Positions 48,652 to 57,519 of a stretch of 64,000 bases of DNA are shown here, in pieces. The translations under genes were made by a program, and so were the position numbers. A model generated the notes under the pieces. The model saw only the letters and a list, made by a program, of their open reading frames with translations, searched no databases and had not been told where the DNA came from. Position 1 is the first letter of the stretch. Each line of letters opens with the position of its first letter. Source of the stretch: Hydrogenophaga sp. RAC07 (GTDB lineage Bacteria; Pseudomonadota; Gammaproteobacteria; Burkholderiales; Burkholderiaceae_C); assembly GCF_001713375.1 (NCBI RefSeq), contig NZ_CP016449.1:806001-870000 (forward strand). The letters run 5' to 3'.

Positions 48652-49371
48652 TTGACCCCACTCGACACGCCACGTCAGAACCAGTTGTTGGCGGCTTTGC
48701 CCGATGCAGAGTGGGAACGTTGGAAGCCCCAGCTCGAGTTGGTGGATTTGCCCCTGGGCAAGGTGTTGTACGAGTCCGGCGCGGCCATTTCGCATGTGCA
48801 TTTCCCCACGAGTGCCATCGTCTCGCTGCTCCATGTGCTGGAGAACGGCTCCTCGGCCGAGACTGCGGTGGTCGGTTTTGAAGGGGTCGTGGGGGTCTCC
48901 ACCTTCATGACCAGTGGCTCCATGCCCAGCCGCGCCGTGGTGCAGAGCGCAGGCCAGGGTTACCGCCTGCGCGCCGATGCCCTTCGCACTGAATGCGAAC
49001 GCTCGGGCTCGGTGCTCCGCCTGATGATGCGTTACACGCAGGCGCTGATGGCGCAGATGTGCCAGACGGCGGTGTGCAACCGCCACCACTCGCTGGACCA
49101 GCAGCTCTCCCGCTCTCTGCTGCGCAGCCTCGATCGTCTGCAAGGCAACGACCTGGTGATGACGCAGGAGCTGATCGCCAACATGTTGGGCGTGCGCCGC
49201 GAGGGCGTCACCGAAGCCGCGCTCAAGCTGCAGACCGCCGGCCTCATCCGCTACGCGCGAGGCCACATTTCGGTGCTGGACCGCGAGGGTCTGGAGCACC
49301 GCGCCTGCGAGTGTTACCGCGTGGTGAAGAAGGAATACGACCGGCTGCTGCCGGCGAACGAGGCGAGCTGA
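48652..49371 (+). CDS. Crp/Fnr family regulator, paralog 1
   Basis: A 239-residue transcription factor with an N-terminal cyclic-nucleotide-binding-like sensor fold (about residues 15-130) and a C-terminal winged helix (LVMTQELIANMLGVRREGVT). There is no N-terminal Fnr Cys cluster, and the usual cAMP-binding phosphate cassette is replaced by MPSRAVVQSAG, so the effector is unknown. The TTG at 48652 has GGAGGA 7 bases ahead of it. About 70% of residues match the paralog at 56430 by eye, including EWERWKPQLELVDLPLGK. The leader also shares a block with that gene. Confidence 0.9.
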   Translation: MTPLDTPRQNQLLAALPDAEWERWKPQLELVDLPLGKVLYESGAAISHVHFPTSAIVSLLHVLENGSSAETAVVGFEGVVGVSTFMTSGSMPSRAVVQSAGQGYRLRADALRTECERSGSVLRLMMRYTQALMAQMCQTAVCNRHHSLDQQLSRSLLRSLDRLQGNDLVMTQELIANMLGVRREGVTEAALKLQTAGLIRYARGHISVLDREGLEHRACECYRVVKKEYDRLLPANEAS

Positions 49372-49431
49372 GTTTTTCTCGGCCGCCTGCCCGCGGTCGT
49401 CAAATCGCCCAACCGGTCCAGCAGGTTCTCC

Positions 49432-50715
49432 ATGCGTCGCCTCTCCCGCCGTGTCCTCTTCGCAGGAGTTGTGGTCTCCGTTTGTGCGGTGGGCGGGGTG
49501 TTGATCGCCAACTTCGTGGGGGGTGAAACCAGGATCGAACGACGCATCGAACGCCTGTACCCGCTGGACGACCCCCGCTTTGTGCAAGAGCTGGGCGTGC
49601 TGCTCGGGCCGCCTTTCCTGCCCGGCAACCGCGCACAAGCGCTGCTCAATGGCGACGAGATCTTTCCGCCCATGCTCGCGGCCATTCGCGGTGCGCAGGT
49701 GTCGATCACCTTCGAGACCTACATCTACTGGTCGGGTGACATCGGGCGCCGGTTTGCAGACGCGCTGGCCGAGCGCGCCCGTGCGGGTGTGAAGGTGCAT
49801 GTGCTGCTCGACTGGGTGGGCAGCGCGAAGATGGACGAGAGCCTCACGGCCACGATGAAGGAGGCGGGCGTCCAGGTGCAGCGCTTTCACCCGCCCCACT
49901 GGTCGAACCTGGGGCGGCTGAACAACCGCACCCACCGCAAGCTGCTGATCGTCGATGGCCACATCGGCTTCACCGGTGGCGTGGGCGTGGCCCCGCAGTG
50001 GACCGGCCGTGCGCAAGACCCGGAACATTGGCGCGACACCCACTTCCAGGTGGAAGGCCCGGTGGTGGCGCAGATGCAGTCGGTCTTCATCGACAACTGG
50101 ATGAAGGTCACGGGCGAGGTGTTGCACGGTCCGGCCTACTTTCCCGCGCTTTCACCGGTGGGGCAGTCGCTGGCGCAGATGTTCAGCAGCTCACCCAGCG
50201 GTGGCAGCGAGAGCATGCAGCTGATGTACCTGCTGGCCATCACCGCGGCCTCACGCACCATCGATCTGTCGGCCGCGTATTTTGTGCCCGACGAGCTCAC
50301 GCTGCAGGCCCTGACCGAGGCCTTGAAGCGCGGCGTCAAGCTGCGCATCGTGGTGCCCGGTGAACACATCGACAGCGACGCCGTGCGCAGCGCGTCGCGC
50401 GCCACCTGGGGGCCACTGCTGCAGGCAGGCGCCACCATCGCCGAGTACGCGCCCACCATGTACCACTGCAAGCTGCTGATCGTCGATGGCCTGCTCACCT
50501 CGGTGGGCTCGACCAATTTCGACAACCGCTCGTTCCGCCTCAACGACGAAGCCACGCTGAACATCGTGGACCAGGACTTCGCGAGTGCCCAGACCGCCGC
50601 ATTTGAAGCCGACCTGGCCTTGGCCAGACCGATGACCCATGCGCAGTGGCAGGCCAGGCCCGTGCGCGAGAAGTTCACCGAGTGGCTGGCGTCGCTCATC
50701 GACACCCAGCTTTGA
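49432..50715 (+). CDS. Phospholipase D-like cardiolipin synthase
   Basis: A 427-residue membrane-anchored enzyme with one N-terminal transmembrane helix. Two HKD motifs are present: NRTHRKLLIVDGHIGFTGG near residue 166 and TMYHCKLLIVDGLLTSVGS near residue 344. This arrangement is of the ClsA/ClsB type that joins phosphatidylglycerol molecules to cardiolipin. It begins 60 bases after the first crp gene on the same strand. Cardiolipin synthesis fits an envelope-stress role. Confidence 0.9.
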   Translation: MRRLSRRVLFAGVVVSVCAVGGVLIANFVGGETRIERRIERLYPLDDPRFVQELGVLLGPPFLPGNRAQALLNGDEIFPPMLAAIRGAQVSITFETYIYWSGDIGRRFADALAERARAGVKVHVLLDWVGSAKMDESLTATMKEAGVQVQRFHPPHWSNLGRLNNRTHRKLLIVDGHIGFTGGVGVAPQWTGRAQDPEHWRDTHFQVEGPVVAQMQSVFIDNWMKVTGEVLHGPAYFPALSPVGQSLAQMFSSSPSGGSESMQLMYLLAITAASRTIDLSAAYFVPDELTLQALTEALKRGVKLRIVVPGEHIDSDAVRSASRATWGPLLQAGATIAEYAPTMYHCKLLIVDGLLTSVGSTNFDNRSFRLNDEATLNIVDQDFASAQTAAFEADLALARPMTHAQWQARPVREKFTEWLASLIDTQL

Positions 50716-50885
50716 GGCCGGCGAATGGGCCCGTGGGGCTCAAACACCGCCATGTGTCTGCTGGCAGACAGACAGGGGACCCCGAAAGCGTCATCATGTT
50801 TTCGGGATTGGCGGGTACCGTGCCTGTGCAACCCGCATGAGTTCACCCTGGGAGGGGCTTCGCTTGTGACACAGGCGGAATCCAC

Positions 50886-51593
50886 ATGCCCAACATCCAG
50901 AACCACCTGATCGAACGCCTGCCCAAGGCCGTTCAAAAGCGTTTCCTTGCGCGCTGTTCGCCCTTTGAGCTCGTGCTCTCGCACGAGCTGAGCACACGCA
51001 GTGCCTTGCTGTCTCACGCTTACTTTCCGGTCACCGGTTTCATCTCGCTGGTGATCGACATCGACAGCCATCCGGCGCTGGAGGTGGGCATGGTCGGGCG
51101 CGAGTCCATGCTGGGCTCCGAGCTGGTGCTGGGTGTGGCCAAGACGCCCTGGCGGGCATTGGTGCAGGGGGCCGGAACCTGCTGGCGCATCGAAGCGCAG
51201 GCGTTGCGCCAGGCCATGGAGGACATGCCGAGCCTGCAAAGCCTGTTGCAACGCGCCTTGCTGGTGCGGCTGCACCAGCAGGCACTGGCCTCGGCGTGTG
51301 AACGTTTCCATCCGATCGGTCAGCGGCTGGCGCGATGGCTGCTCATGAGCCATGACCGCGCCGAGGCCGACCACTTCCATGTCACGCAGGAGTTCATCTC
51401 GCTGATGCTGGGTGTGCGGCGCGTGGGCGTGACGCAGGCTGCCAGCGAGTTGCAGAAGGACGGGTTGATCCGGTACACCCGCGGCGAACTTGCGGTGCTC
51501 GACCGGGCAGGGCTGGAGCGCAAAGCGTGCACCTGTTACGAGGCCGACAAGCTGCTGCACAGATCGCTGATGGCCGCGAAGACTTCGGCCTGA
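50886..51593 (+). CDS. Crp/Fnr family regulator, paralog 2 (divergent)
   Basis: A 235-residue member of the same group as the regulators at 48652 and 56430 but clearly more diverged. It shows KAVQKRFLARCSPFELVLSH and EVGMVGRESMLGSELVLG in the sensor part and HVTQEFISLMLGVRRVGVTQ in the winged helix. The ending ERKACTCYEADKLL parallels the CECYxVVK tail of the others. No Fe-S cysteine cluster is present. The 170-bp leader holds no copy of the stress motif that I can see. Confidence 0.88.
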   Translation: MPNIQNHLIERLPKAVQKRFLARCSPFELVLSHELSTRSALLSHAYFPVTGFISLVIDIDSHPALEVGMVGRESMLGSELVLGVAKTPWRALVQGAGTCWRIEAQALRQAMEDMPSLQSLLQRALLVRLHQQALASACERFHPIGQRLARWLLMSHDRAEADHFHVTQEFISLMLGVRRVGVTQAASELQKDGLIRYTRGELAVLDRAGLERKACTCYEADKLLHRSLMAAKTSA

Positions 51594-51651
51594 CAGGCCG
51601 CGGGCGGGCACAGGCGCCAGGTCGGTGCTGCGTGACGGAGTGTCCGGTTTC

Positions 51652-51671
51652 TGTACGCCAAAGCACCGACG
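51652..51671 (+). promoter_or_regulatory. Conserved stress-island motif upstream of the ferritin-like gene
   Basis: TGTACG-CCAAA-GCACCGACG fits TGTnCG-N5-GCACsGACG exactly, 117 bases before the ATG at 51789 (66 before the alternative at 51738). Confidence 0.55.
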
Positions 51672-51788
51672 TGACCGGGTCGATCACCCATGCTGGGTGG
51701 GTCGACCGCTCTCGCCGCCGACCCGAGGGACACCTGGATGAAAAGCACCTTCGCGCCCCGCGTCAAAACCACCCCATTGGAGAAACCC

Positions 51789-52337
51789 ATGAACGAACCC
51801 CTCAAGCCACTGGACATCCCCGAGCTGCGCAAGAGCGCCCGCCAGCACATGGAAGAAGGTGCCGTGACCGCCGGCTACAGCGCCGACCGCACGCAAGTCA
51901 TCGCCATGCTCAACGACGCACTGGCCACCGAACTCGTGTGTGTGCTGCGTTACCGCCGCCACCACTTCATGGCCAGCGGCATCCACTCGCACGCCACCGC
52001 GGCCGAATTTCTGGTGCATTCGAACGAAGAGCAGGGCCACGCCGACCAGTTGGCCGAGCGCATCGTGCAGCTCGGTGGTGAGCCCGACTTTTCGCCCGAT
52101 TCGCTCACGAAGCGCAGCCACGCGGAATACGTGGAAGGCGCCACGCTGACCCAGATGATTCGCGAAAACCTGGTGGCCGAACGCATCGCCATCGACAGCT
52201 ACCGCCATGCGATCGAGTCGGTCGGTTCCGACGACCCGACCACGCGCCGCCTGCTCGAGTCCATCCTCGCGGTGGAAGAAGAGCACGCCGACGAACTCGC
52301 GGACCTGCTCACGCAAGTGCCCGCCCCATCCAATTGA
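51789..52337 (+). CDS. Bacterioferritin-like di-iron protein
   Basis: A 182-residue ferritin-superfamily protein. The four-helix di-iron ligands are visible as [36 protein letters not shown], and [16 protein letters not shown], i.e. Glu...Tyr and two ExxH. It lacks the haem Met context of true bacterioferritin, so it is best called ferritin-like. The ATG at 51789 has GGAGAAA just upstream; one at 51738 with GAGGGA is possible and would add 17 residues. It is 14 bases from the catalase gene and likely co-transcribed for iron and peroxide defence. Confidence 0.85.
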   Translation: MNEPLKPLDIPELRKSARQHMEEGAVTAGYSADRTQVIAMLNDALATELVCVLRYRRHHFMASGIHSHATAAEFLVHSNEEQGHADQLAERIVQLGGEPDFSPDSLTKRSHAEYVEGATLTQMIRENLVAERIAIDSYRHAIESVGSDDPTTRRLLESILAVEEEHADELADLLTQVPAPSN

Positions 52338-52351
52338 TTGAAGGAGCACCC

Positions 52352-54418
52352 ATGGCGAAGAAACCCACGCGAGACGCTCACCTGGGCAACGGTGGCGAAC
52401 TGCACCAGCAGGCCAATGCCGAGCACCCGCCGCTGACCACTCAGCAAGGCCTGGTGATCTCGGACAACCAGAACTCGCTGCGCTCGCATCCGCAAGGCCC
52501 CACGTTGCTGGAAGATTTCATCCTGCGCGAGAAGATCACGCACTTCGACCACGAGCGCATTCCCGAGCGCGTGGTGCACGCGCGCGGCACCGGTGCCCAC
52601 GGCTTCTTCGAGCTCACGCATTCGCTGGAGGCCTACACCACCGCCCAGGTGTTGACCGAGGTCGGCGTGAAGACGCCGGTGTTCTCGCGCATCTCCACCG
52701 TGGCCGGCGGCTCGGGCTCGTCCGACACGCCGCGCGATGTGCGCGGCTTTGCGATCAAGCTCTACACGGCCCAGGGCAACTGGGACATCGTGGGCAACAA
52801 CATCCCGGTGTTTTTCATCCAGGACGCGATCAAGTTCCCCGACCTCGTGCACGCGGTGAAGATGGAGCCCGACCGGGGTTTCCCGCAAGCCGCTTCGGCG
52901 CACGACACCTTCTGGGATTTCATCTCGCTCACGCCCGAAGCCATGCACATGGTGATGTGGATCATGTCGGACCGCACGCTCGCGCGTTCGCTGCGCATGA
53001 TCGAGGGCTTCGGCGTGCACAGCTTCCGCCTGATCAACGCAGACGGTCACCCGACGTTTGTGAAGTTCCACTGGCGCCCCAAGCTGGGCATGCAGTCCAC
53101 CGTGTGGGACGAGACGGTGAAGATCGCCGGCGCCGACCCGGACTTCCACCGCCGTGAGCTGTTCGAGGTGCTGGGCGCAGGCGAAGTGGCCGAGTGGGAA
53201 TTTGCGGTGCAGCTGTTCACACAAGCCGAGGCCGACAAGTTTCCGTTCAACCACCTGGATGCCACCAAGCTGATTCCCGAAGAGCTGGTGCCGTTGCAGG
53301 TGATCGGGCGCCTCGTGCTCGACCGCTGGCCGGACAACTTTTTTGCCGAGACCGAGCAGGTGGCGTTTTGCCCCTCGCACCTGGTGCCGGGCATCGACTT
53401 CTCGAACGATCCGCTGCTGCAGGGCCGCCTGTTCTCATACCTGGACACGCAGCTCTCGCGCCTGGGCTCGGCGAACTTTACGCAGCTCCCGATCAACGCG
53501 CCCAAGTGCCCGTTTGCCCACCAGCAGCGCGATGGTCACATGCAGATGACGCAGCCGGCCGGGCGCGTGGCTTACGAGCCCAACACGCTGTCAGCCGACG
53601 CGCCGCGCGCCGACCGCGCCAAGGGTTTTGCCAGCGTGGCGCTGGACGAAGGTGGTGAACGCGGCCGCGTGCGCGCGGCCAGCTTCGCCGACCACTACAG
53701 CCAGGCGCGCCAGTTCTGGATCAGCCAGAGCGAGCCCGAGCAGGCCCACCTGGCGTCGGCGCTGGTGTTCGAGCTCTCCAAGGTGGAACACCCCCATGTG
53801 CGTGAAGCCATGGTGGCCCACCTGCTGGTGATCGACGAAGCGCTGGGTCAGCGCGTGGCCGACGGTCTGGGCATGGACAAGCTGCCCGCGCCCGCCACGC
53901 CGGCCCAGCCGGTGATGGACCTGCCACCCTCGGCCGCGCTGAGCATCATCGACAACGCCAAGGACACGCTGGAAGGCCGCTGTGTGGCCATTCTGGTGGA
54001 CGACGGCTCGGACGGCGCGGCCGTCGCCGCGCTGAAGAAGGCGGTGGAGGCGGCCGGTGCGCGCGTGAAGATCGTGGCGCCCAAGGTCGGTGGTGTCACG
54101 CTGGCCAACGGCAAGAAGCTGGCGGCCGATGGCCAGCTGGCCGGCACGCCCTCGGTGTTGTTCGACGCGGTGGCGCTGGTGCTGTCCGACGCTGCCGGCA
54201 AGGCCCTGAGCCGTGAAGCGGCGGCGGTGGACTTTGTGCGCGACGCCTTCGGCCACCTCAAGGCGGTGGCGGCCGATGCGGGGGCACAGGCGGTGCTGAA
54301 AGCCGCCGGCATCCAGGCCGACGCGGGTGTGCTGGGCGCTGACGACGCCGACGCCTTTGTGGCGGCGGCGTGCACGCGCCAATGGGCGCGCGAGCCCTCG
54401 GTGCGAACGCTGGCCTGA
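52352..54418 (+). CDS. katE: Large-subunit catalase (HPII type)
   Basis: A 688-residue haem catalase of clade 2. The catalytic His is in [17 protein letters not shown], the Asn in [15 protein letters not shown] and the proximal Tyr in [14 protein letters not shown]. The last 150 residues (from about [14 protein letters not shown]) form the flavodoxin/DJ-1-like C-terminal domain found only in large catalases. AAGGAGCACC precedes the ATG at 52352. A strong terminator follows the stop. It works with the adjacent ferritin-like protein. Confidence 0.96.
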   Translation: MAKKPTRDAHLGNGGELHQQANAEHPPLTTQQGLVISDNQNSLRSHPQGPTLLEDFILREKITHFDHERIPERVVHARGTGAHGFFELTHSLEAYTTAQVLTEVGVKTPVFSRISTVAGGSGSSDTPRDVRGFAIKLYTAQGNWDIVGNNIPVFFIQDAIKFPDLVHAVKMEPDRGFPQAASAHDTFWDFISLTPEAMHMVMWIMSDRTLARSLRMIEGFGVHSFRLINADGHPTFVKFHWRPKLGMQSTVWDETVKIAGADPDFHRRELFEVLGAGEVAEWEFAVQLFTQAEADKFPFNHLDATKLIPEELVPLQVIGRLVLDRWPDNFFAETEQVAFCPSHLVPGIDFSNDPLLQGRLFSYLDTQLSRLGSANFTQLPINAPKCPFAHQQRDGHMQMTQPAGRVAYEPNTLSADAPRADRAKGFASVALDEGGERGRVRAASFADHYSQARQFWISQSEPEQAHLASALVFELSKVEHPHVREAMVAHLLVIDEALGQRVADGLGMDKLPAPATPAQPVMDLPPSAALSIIDNAKDTLEGRCVAILVDDGSDGAAVAALKKAVEAAGARVKIVAPKVGGVTLANGKKLAADGQLAGTPSVLFDAVALVLSDAAGKALSREAAAVDFVRDAFGHLKAVAADAGAQAVLKAAGIQADAGVLGADDADAFVAAACTRQWAREPSVRTLA

Positions 54419-54464
54419 AGCCACGCAGGAACATCCGGCACGGGGTGCCGGGTGCCACAACAAG

Positions 54465-54502
54465 AAGGCCGGGGGTGCATCGCTGCACCCCCGGCCTTTT
54501 TT
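54465..54502 (+). terminator. Strong intrinsic terminator after catalase
   Basis: A perfect 15-bp stem (54465-54479 with 54484-54498) around a TCGC tetraloop ends in six T residues at 54497-54502. It lies 46 bases past the catalase stop and faces the convergent DUF883 gene. Confidence 0.95.
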
Positions 54503-54519
54503 CGGGATTGTGGGTCGGG

Positions 54520-54798
54520 TCAGCGCGTGATGCGGCCCACCAACGCGCCGACGGCAAACGCCGCCAGCAGGGCCATCAGCGGCTGCTCACGGACAGTGGC
54601 GCGGCAGCTGGCAGTCCATGCATCGCCGGTCTGGGCCAGATGGCGCACGGTGGGCGCTGCGGTGTCGGCAAGGCGGTCCACCGCCTTGTGCGCGCCCTGG
54701 ACCGCTCTGTCGATCGTGTCGGCGGCAACCGGCGCGATTCTTTCGCTGTCCGGCAGCAAGGAAGTGTCGGGTACCTGGGGGTTGTTGAACTGGTTCAT
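54520..54798 (-). CDS. DUF883/ElaB-like membrane-anchored protein
   Basis: A 92-residue protein with an amphipathic helical body (ADTIDRAVQGAHKAVDRLAD) and a C-terminal hydrophobic anchor (PLMALLAAFAVGALVGRITR). The motif before the anchor (VREQPLMALL) is typical of the ElaB/YqjD/DUF883 group, stationary-phase proteins that tether ribosomes to the inner membrane in E. coli. AGGAGAAA precedes the ATG at 54798. It belongs to the stress island. Confidence 0.85.
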   Translation of the reverse strand: MNQFNNPQVPDTSLLPDSERIAPVAADTIDRAVQGAHKAVDRLADTAAPTVRHLAQTGDAWTASCRATVREQPLMALLAAFAVGALVGRITR

Positions 54799-54839
54799 GG
54801 TTTCTCCTGGAAGTGCGGGGTGGGTGGGGTTGAAAGAGG

Positions 54840-54911
54840 TCAGGTGAACAGGGCGATCAGGATGATGATCGGGATCGGGATGCCCAGAAAGAGCAGAAGA
54901 AGTGAGCGCAT
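54840..54911 (-). CDS. 23-residue hydrophobic membrane peptide
   Basis: The frame reads MRSLLLLFLGIP, then an Ile/Pro-rich hydrophobic stretch ending IALFT. It is a single membrane-spanning segment with two basic and polar residues at the start. AGAAAG precedes the ATG. It lies between two stress-type membrane genes on the same strand, with 41 and 34 bases to each, so it is plausibly part of their transcript. Such mini-proteins are usually missed by gene callers; no function is known to me. Confidence 0.55.
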   Translation of the reverse strand: MRSLLLLFLGIPIPIIILIALFT

Positions 54912-54945
54912 GGCGGGCTTTCTGTGGTGGTGTGTGGGGTGCGGT

Positions 54946-55938
54946 TCAGGCGTCGCGCTGACGGCCGCCGAAGGTGGCCGCGAGGCTGGCACAGAAGGCG
55001 CCGATCAACAGCGACACGAACAGCCAGAGCGCGGCGGTGGCGGAGGCCTTGCGCGCTGCGTCCGCGGCAGCGCGTGCGTCGGTTTCGGCTTCACGCACCT
55101 GCGATTGCGCGCGGGCGTAGGTGTCGGTCACTCGCTTTTCTGCGTCGGCCTGTGACAAGCCGGTGCGTTGCGCCACCAGTTGACCCACGTGGCGCACGTC
55201 GTCTTCCGGCAGCGGCTCCGACAGGTTGTGGAACGCCAGGATGCGACCGATTTCGGCGAGCTCGCGCTCGTTGTCCAGGTAGCTCCCGGCGGGGTCGGCC
55301 GATGGGCCAGGGGCTGCCGTGCTTGTTGTGGGCTCGGTGCCGGGCGCTGTGGTGGCGGGCGCAGACACCACGCCGGCATCGCGGCGAAACAGCGTGTCCA
55401 CGAAGTAGGCCATGGAGCCACCTTCTTCGCTTTGCACCATGCCGGTGGCGGCAACGGCCGCACCACCGGCCACCGTGGCGCCGGCCTGCACGCCGCCACC
55501 CACGATGGAGCCGATCACCGAGGTGAGCAGGGCGGCGGTGGCCAGCGAGGACACGGCCCAGGCCAGGAAGCCGTGCGCGGTGTCGCGGAAATACACCTCG
55601 TCGGCCTGCGCGTCGGCCCACTTCGTGCGCAAGCGACCGGCGAGGTAGCCGCCCATGCCGGAGGCCAGCAACTGGGTCACGGTCAACCACACGATGGTGG
55701 TCACACCCAGCGTGGTGGCGGTCACGCCGGCACCTGTCCACGGCGAGACCGACGACAAGCCCAGACCCACGCCCAGGATCAGCAGGATCAGCGAGAGCGC
55801 GGCGGCTGCGGCGGCACCGGCTGCGATGGCACCCCATGACACCGCGCTGGTGGAGCGTGGCGGACGAACGTCGTACGCGTCGTCAAGGACGCGTCCGGTG
55901 TGCGTCGATTCCGCGCTCAAGGTGGTGGGAAATGCCAT
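54946..55938 (-). CDS. Multi-pass membrane protein of the so-called PhnA-like group
   Basis: A 330-residue protein. Hydrophobic helices occur at about residues 34-60 (SWGAIAAGAAAAAALSLILL), 75-105, 125-165 and 300-322. VSWGAIAAGA and GGYLAGRLRTKW are shared with proteins labelled PhnA-like, which have no demonstrated link to phosphonates. A charged helical region (EKRVTDTYARAQSQVREAET) precedes the last helix. It is grouped with DUF883 and other stress membrane genes; function unknown. Confidence 0.7.
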   Translation of the reverse strand: MAFPTTLSAESTHTGRVLDDAYDVRPPRSTSAVSWGAIAAGAAAAAALSLILLILGVGLGLSSVSPWTGAGVTATTLGVTTIVWLTVTQLLASGMGGYLAGRLRTKWADAQADEVYFRDTAHGFLAWAVSSLATAALLTSVIGSIVGGGVQAGATVAGGAAVAATGMVQSEEGGSMAYFVDTLFRRDAGVVSAPATTAPGTEPTTSTAAPGPSADPAGSYLDNERELAEIGRILAFHNLSEPLPEDDVRHVGQLVAQRTGLSQADAEKRVTDTYARAQSQVREAETDARAAADAARKASATAALWLFVSLLIGAFCASLAATFGGRQRDA

Positions 55939-56032
55939 GTTCTCTCCTGTGTCGAAAGACCAACCCGGCGCGGGACGATTCAGTGCCGGGTGTCGTTCGA
56001 AGATGGGCTACCGTAAAGGCTGTGGCGTGGTG

Positions 56033-56042
56033 GGTCTGTGCG
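56033..56042 (+). promoter_or_regulatory. GGTCTGTGCG half-site in the leader before the membrane gene
   Basis: The ten bases equal the first ten of the site at 57516, but the second half (CTCACCAACG) matches only weakly. It lies 95 bases upstream of the minus-strand gene starting at 55938 and may serve that gene or the remnant at 56097. Confidence 0.3.
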
Positions 56043-56096
56043 CTCACCAACGTTGTTCGACGGGCGGTTTGGAGCTTGCGTTTCCTTACCTCGTCA

Positions 56097-56210
56097 TCAT
56101 TCAAAACCTTCGCGCTGCGCCACCGGCCAGCACGCAGCGGACTCCACCGGGCGAAGACACATGCCGATGACGGCCTCTTCGTTGTTGGCGGAGACGATGA
56201 CGGCCAGCAT
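56097..56210 (-). pseudogene. Remnant of a family 2 glycosyltransferase N-terminus
   Basis: A 37-codon frame reads MLAVIVSANNEEAVIGMCLR and then drifts to a stop. It matches the conserved start of GT2 enzymes (a hydrophobic strand, then AxNEExxIGxCL). GGAG stands 8 bases before the ATG on the minus strand. The rest of the enzyme is missing, so it looks like the stub of a deleted gene. It sits in the 491-bp gap 55939-56429, where I see no intact gene. Confidence 0.4.
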
Positions 56211-56270
56211 GGAGCACTCCAGGTGCCGGTCACGGCAGCACGCCCCGCATTCATTCGGCCTGCGGGTGTC

Positions 56271-56342
56271 CTGCCTGTTCGCTGTCCAACCGTTTGCACG
56301 GTGCAAGGGAAAAGAATTTATCAGTACGGTTCCGAACAGACA
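56271..56342. promoter_or_regulatory. Pair of TGTTCG-type sites before the third crp gene
   Basis: CCTGTTCG at 56274-56281 (plus) and CCGAACAGACA at 56332-56342, which reads TGTCTGTTCGG on the minus strand, lie 88-156 bases ahead of the crp gene at 56430. They mirror the opposed pair at 39512/39609. Between them GCACGGTGC forms a short dyad. Confidence 0.4.
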
Positions 56343-56429
56343 GGGACCGATCTTTCGACCATCATTGATGTCTTGTACACATGGGTTTGGCCGCGTTCCG
56401 CGACATGAGCCGTCACGGAGCAATTCCAA

Positions 56430-57149
56430 ATGAAAGCCGCAGTCAACCCCCGTCACAACCAGTTGCTGGCCTGCCTGCCCGACGCCGAATGGCAGCGCCT
56501 GAAGCCGATGCTGGAGCTTGTCGACCTGCCGCTGGGCAAGGTGCTGTACGAATCGGGCGAACGCATCGAACATGTGCATTTCCCCACCCGTGGAATCGTG
56601 TCGCTTCTCTACGTGCTGGACAGCGGAGCCTCTGCGGAAATTGCGGTGGTCGGCCCCGAAGGTGTGGTGGGCATCTCCGTCTTCATGGGCGGTGGTTCCA
56701 CACCGAGCCGCGCCGTGGTGCAGAGCGCGGGCGAAGGCTACCAGCTACCCGCCGATGCCATCAGGGAAGCGTTCGAACGTTCCAGCGCGGTGATGCGTTT
56801 GATGTTGCGCTACACGCAAGCCCTGATCACGCAGATGAGCCAGACGGCGGTGTGCAACCGCCACCACACGCTGGACCAGCAGCTGTGCCGCTGGCTGCTG
56901 CTGAGCCTTGACCGGCTGCCCGGCAACGAACTCGTGATGACCCAGGAACTGATCTCCAACATGCTCGGTGTGCGCCGCGAGGGCGTGACCGAAGCCGCTC
57001 TCAAGCTGCAAACCGCCGGCATCATCCGCTATGTGCGAGGCCGCATCACGGTGCTGGACCGTCCCAAGCTGGAGAAGCGCACCTGCGAGTGTTACCAGGT
57101 GGTGAAACTGGAATACGACCGGCTGCTGCCGGACCTCGAAGCGGTTTGA
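56430..57149 (+). CDS. Crp/Fnr family regulator, paralog 3
   Basis: A 239-residue close paralog of the regulator at 48652. They share LELVDLPLGKVLYESG, PSRAVVQSAG, QTAVCNRHH and MLGVRREGVTEAALKLQTAG. The recognition helix region is identical, so both should bind the same DNA site. The sensor halves differ more, suggesting different signals or affinities. The ATG at 56430 aligns with the start of paralog 1, and the leaders share CGCGTTCCGCGAC and following bases. A hairpin follows its stop. Confidence 0.9.
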   Translation: MKAAVNPRHNQLLACLPDAEWQRLKPMLELVDLPLGKVLYESGERIEHVHFPTRGIVSLLYVLDSGASAEIAVVGPEGVVGISVFMGGGSTPSRAVVQSAGEGYQLPADAIREAFERSSAVMRLMLRYTQALITQMSQTAVCNRHHTLDQQLCRWLLLSLDRLPGNELVMTQELISNMLGVRREGVTEAALKLQTAGIIRYVRGRITVLDRPKLEKRTCECYQVVKLEYDRLLPDLEAV

Positions 57150-57169
57150 AGCTCCCCGCGAGGGGAGCT
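57150..57169. terminator. Bidirectional hairpin between crp paralog 3 and the CsbD gene
   Basis: AGCTCCCC at 57150-57157 and GGGGAGCT at 57162-57169 form a perfect 8-bp stem with a GCGA tetraloop, between the convergent stops at 57149 and 57178. No T run follows on either strand, so efficiency is uncertain. Confidence 0.6.
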
Positions 57170-57177
57170 CCAAGGCA

Positions 57178-57432
57178 TCAGAGCTTGCGGTTCTGCGCGT
57201 GCTCGGCGTCGGTCGAGATGTTCAACCACGAGTCGTCGGCGCTGCTCTCCCAGGCCTTCACCTGCTCTTCGGCTTCGTCCTTGGCAATGCCGTAGCGCTC
57301 CTGGATCTTGCCGGCGAGCTGGTCGCGGTGGCCGGCCACCACGGTGAGGTCGTCGTCGGTGAGCTTGCCCCACTGCTGCTTGGCGCGGCCGGTGAGTTGT
57401 TTCCAGTTGCCTTCAATGGTGTCCCAGTTCAT
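57178..57432 (-). CDS. CsbD family stress protein
   Basis: An 84-residue hydrophilic protein. MNWDTIEGNWKQLTGRAKQQ and WGKLTDDDLTVVAGHRDQLA are the CsbD core, a general stress protein family abundant in stationary phase with unknown biochemical role. The ATG at 57432 is the family start; a longer frame upstream is spurious. It is divergent from the lipoprotein gene at 57607 and shares the 174-bp gap that holds the conserved motif at 57520. Confidence 0.93.
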   Translation of the reverse strand: MNWDTIEGNWKQLTGRAKQQWGKLTDDDLTVVAGHRDQLAGKIQERYGIAKDEAEEQVKAWESSADDSWLNISTDAEHAQNRKL

Positions 57433-57519
57433 GCGATGTCCTTTGGTTGGGGGCGATTTCAACAAGCACGGATGTGCGAACCGCTGCGTCTGTTTTATGA
57501 GGATGCGAGCTGGCGGGTC

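Noticed and set aside
55883..56299. 138-codon minus-strand frame in the 491-bp gap
   Set aside because: Basic, low-complexity sequence with no family features, no ribosome-binding site, and it conflicts with the more plausible glycosyltransferase stub.
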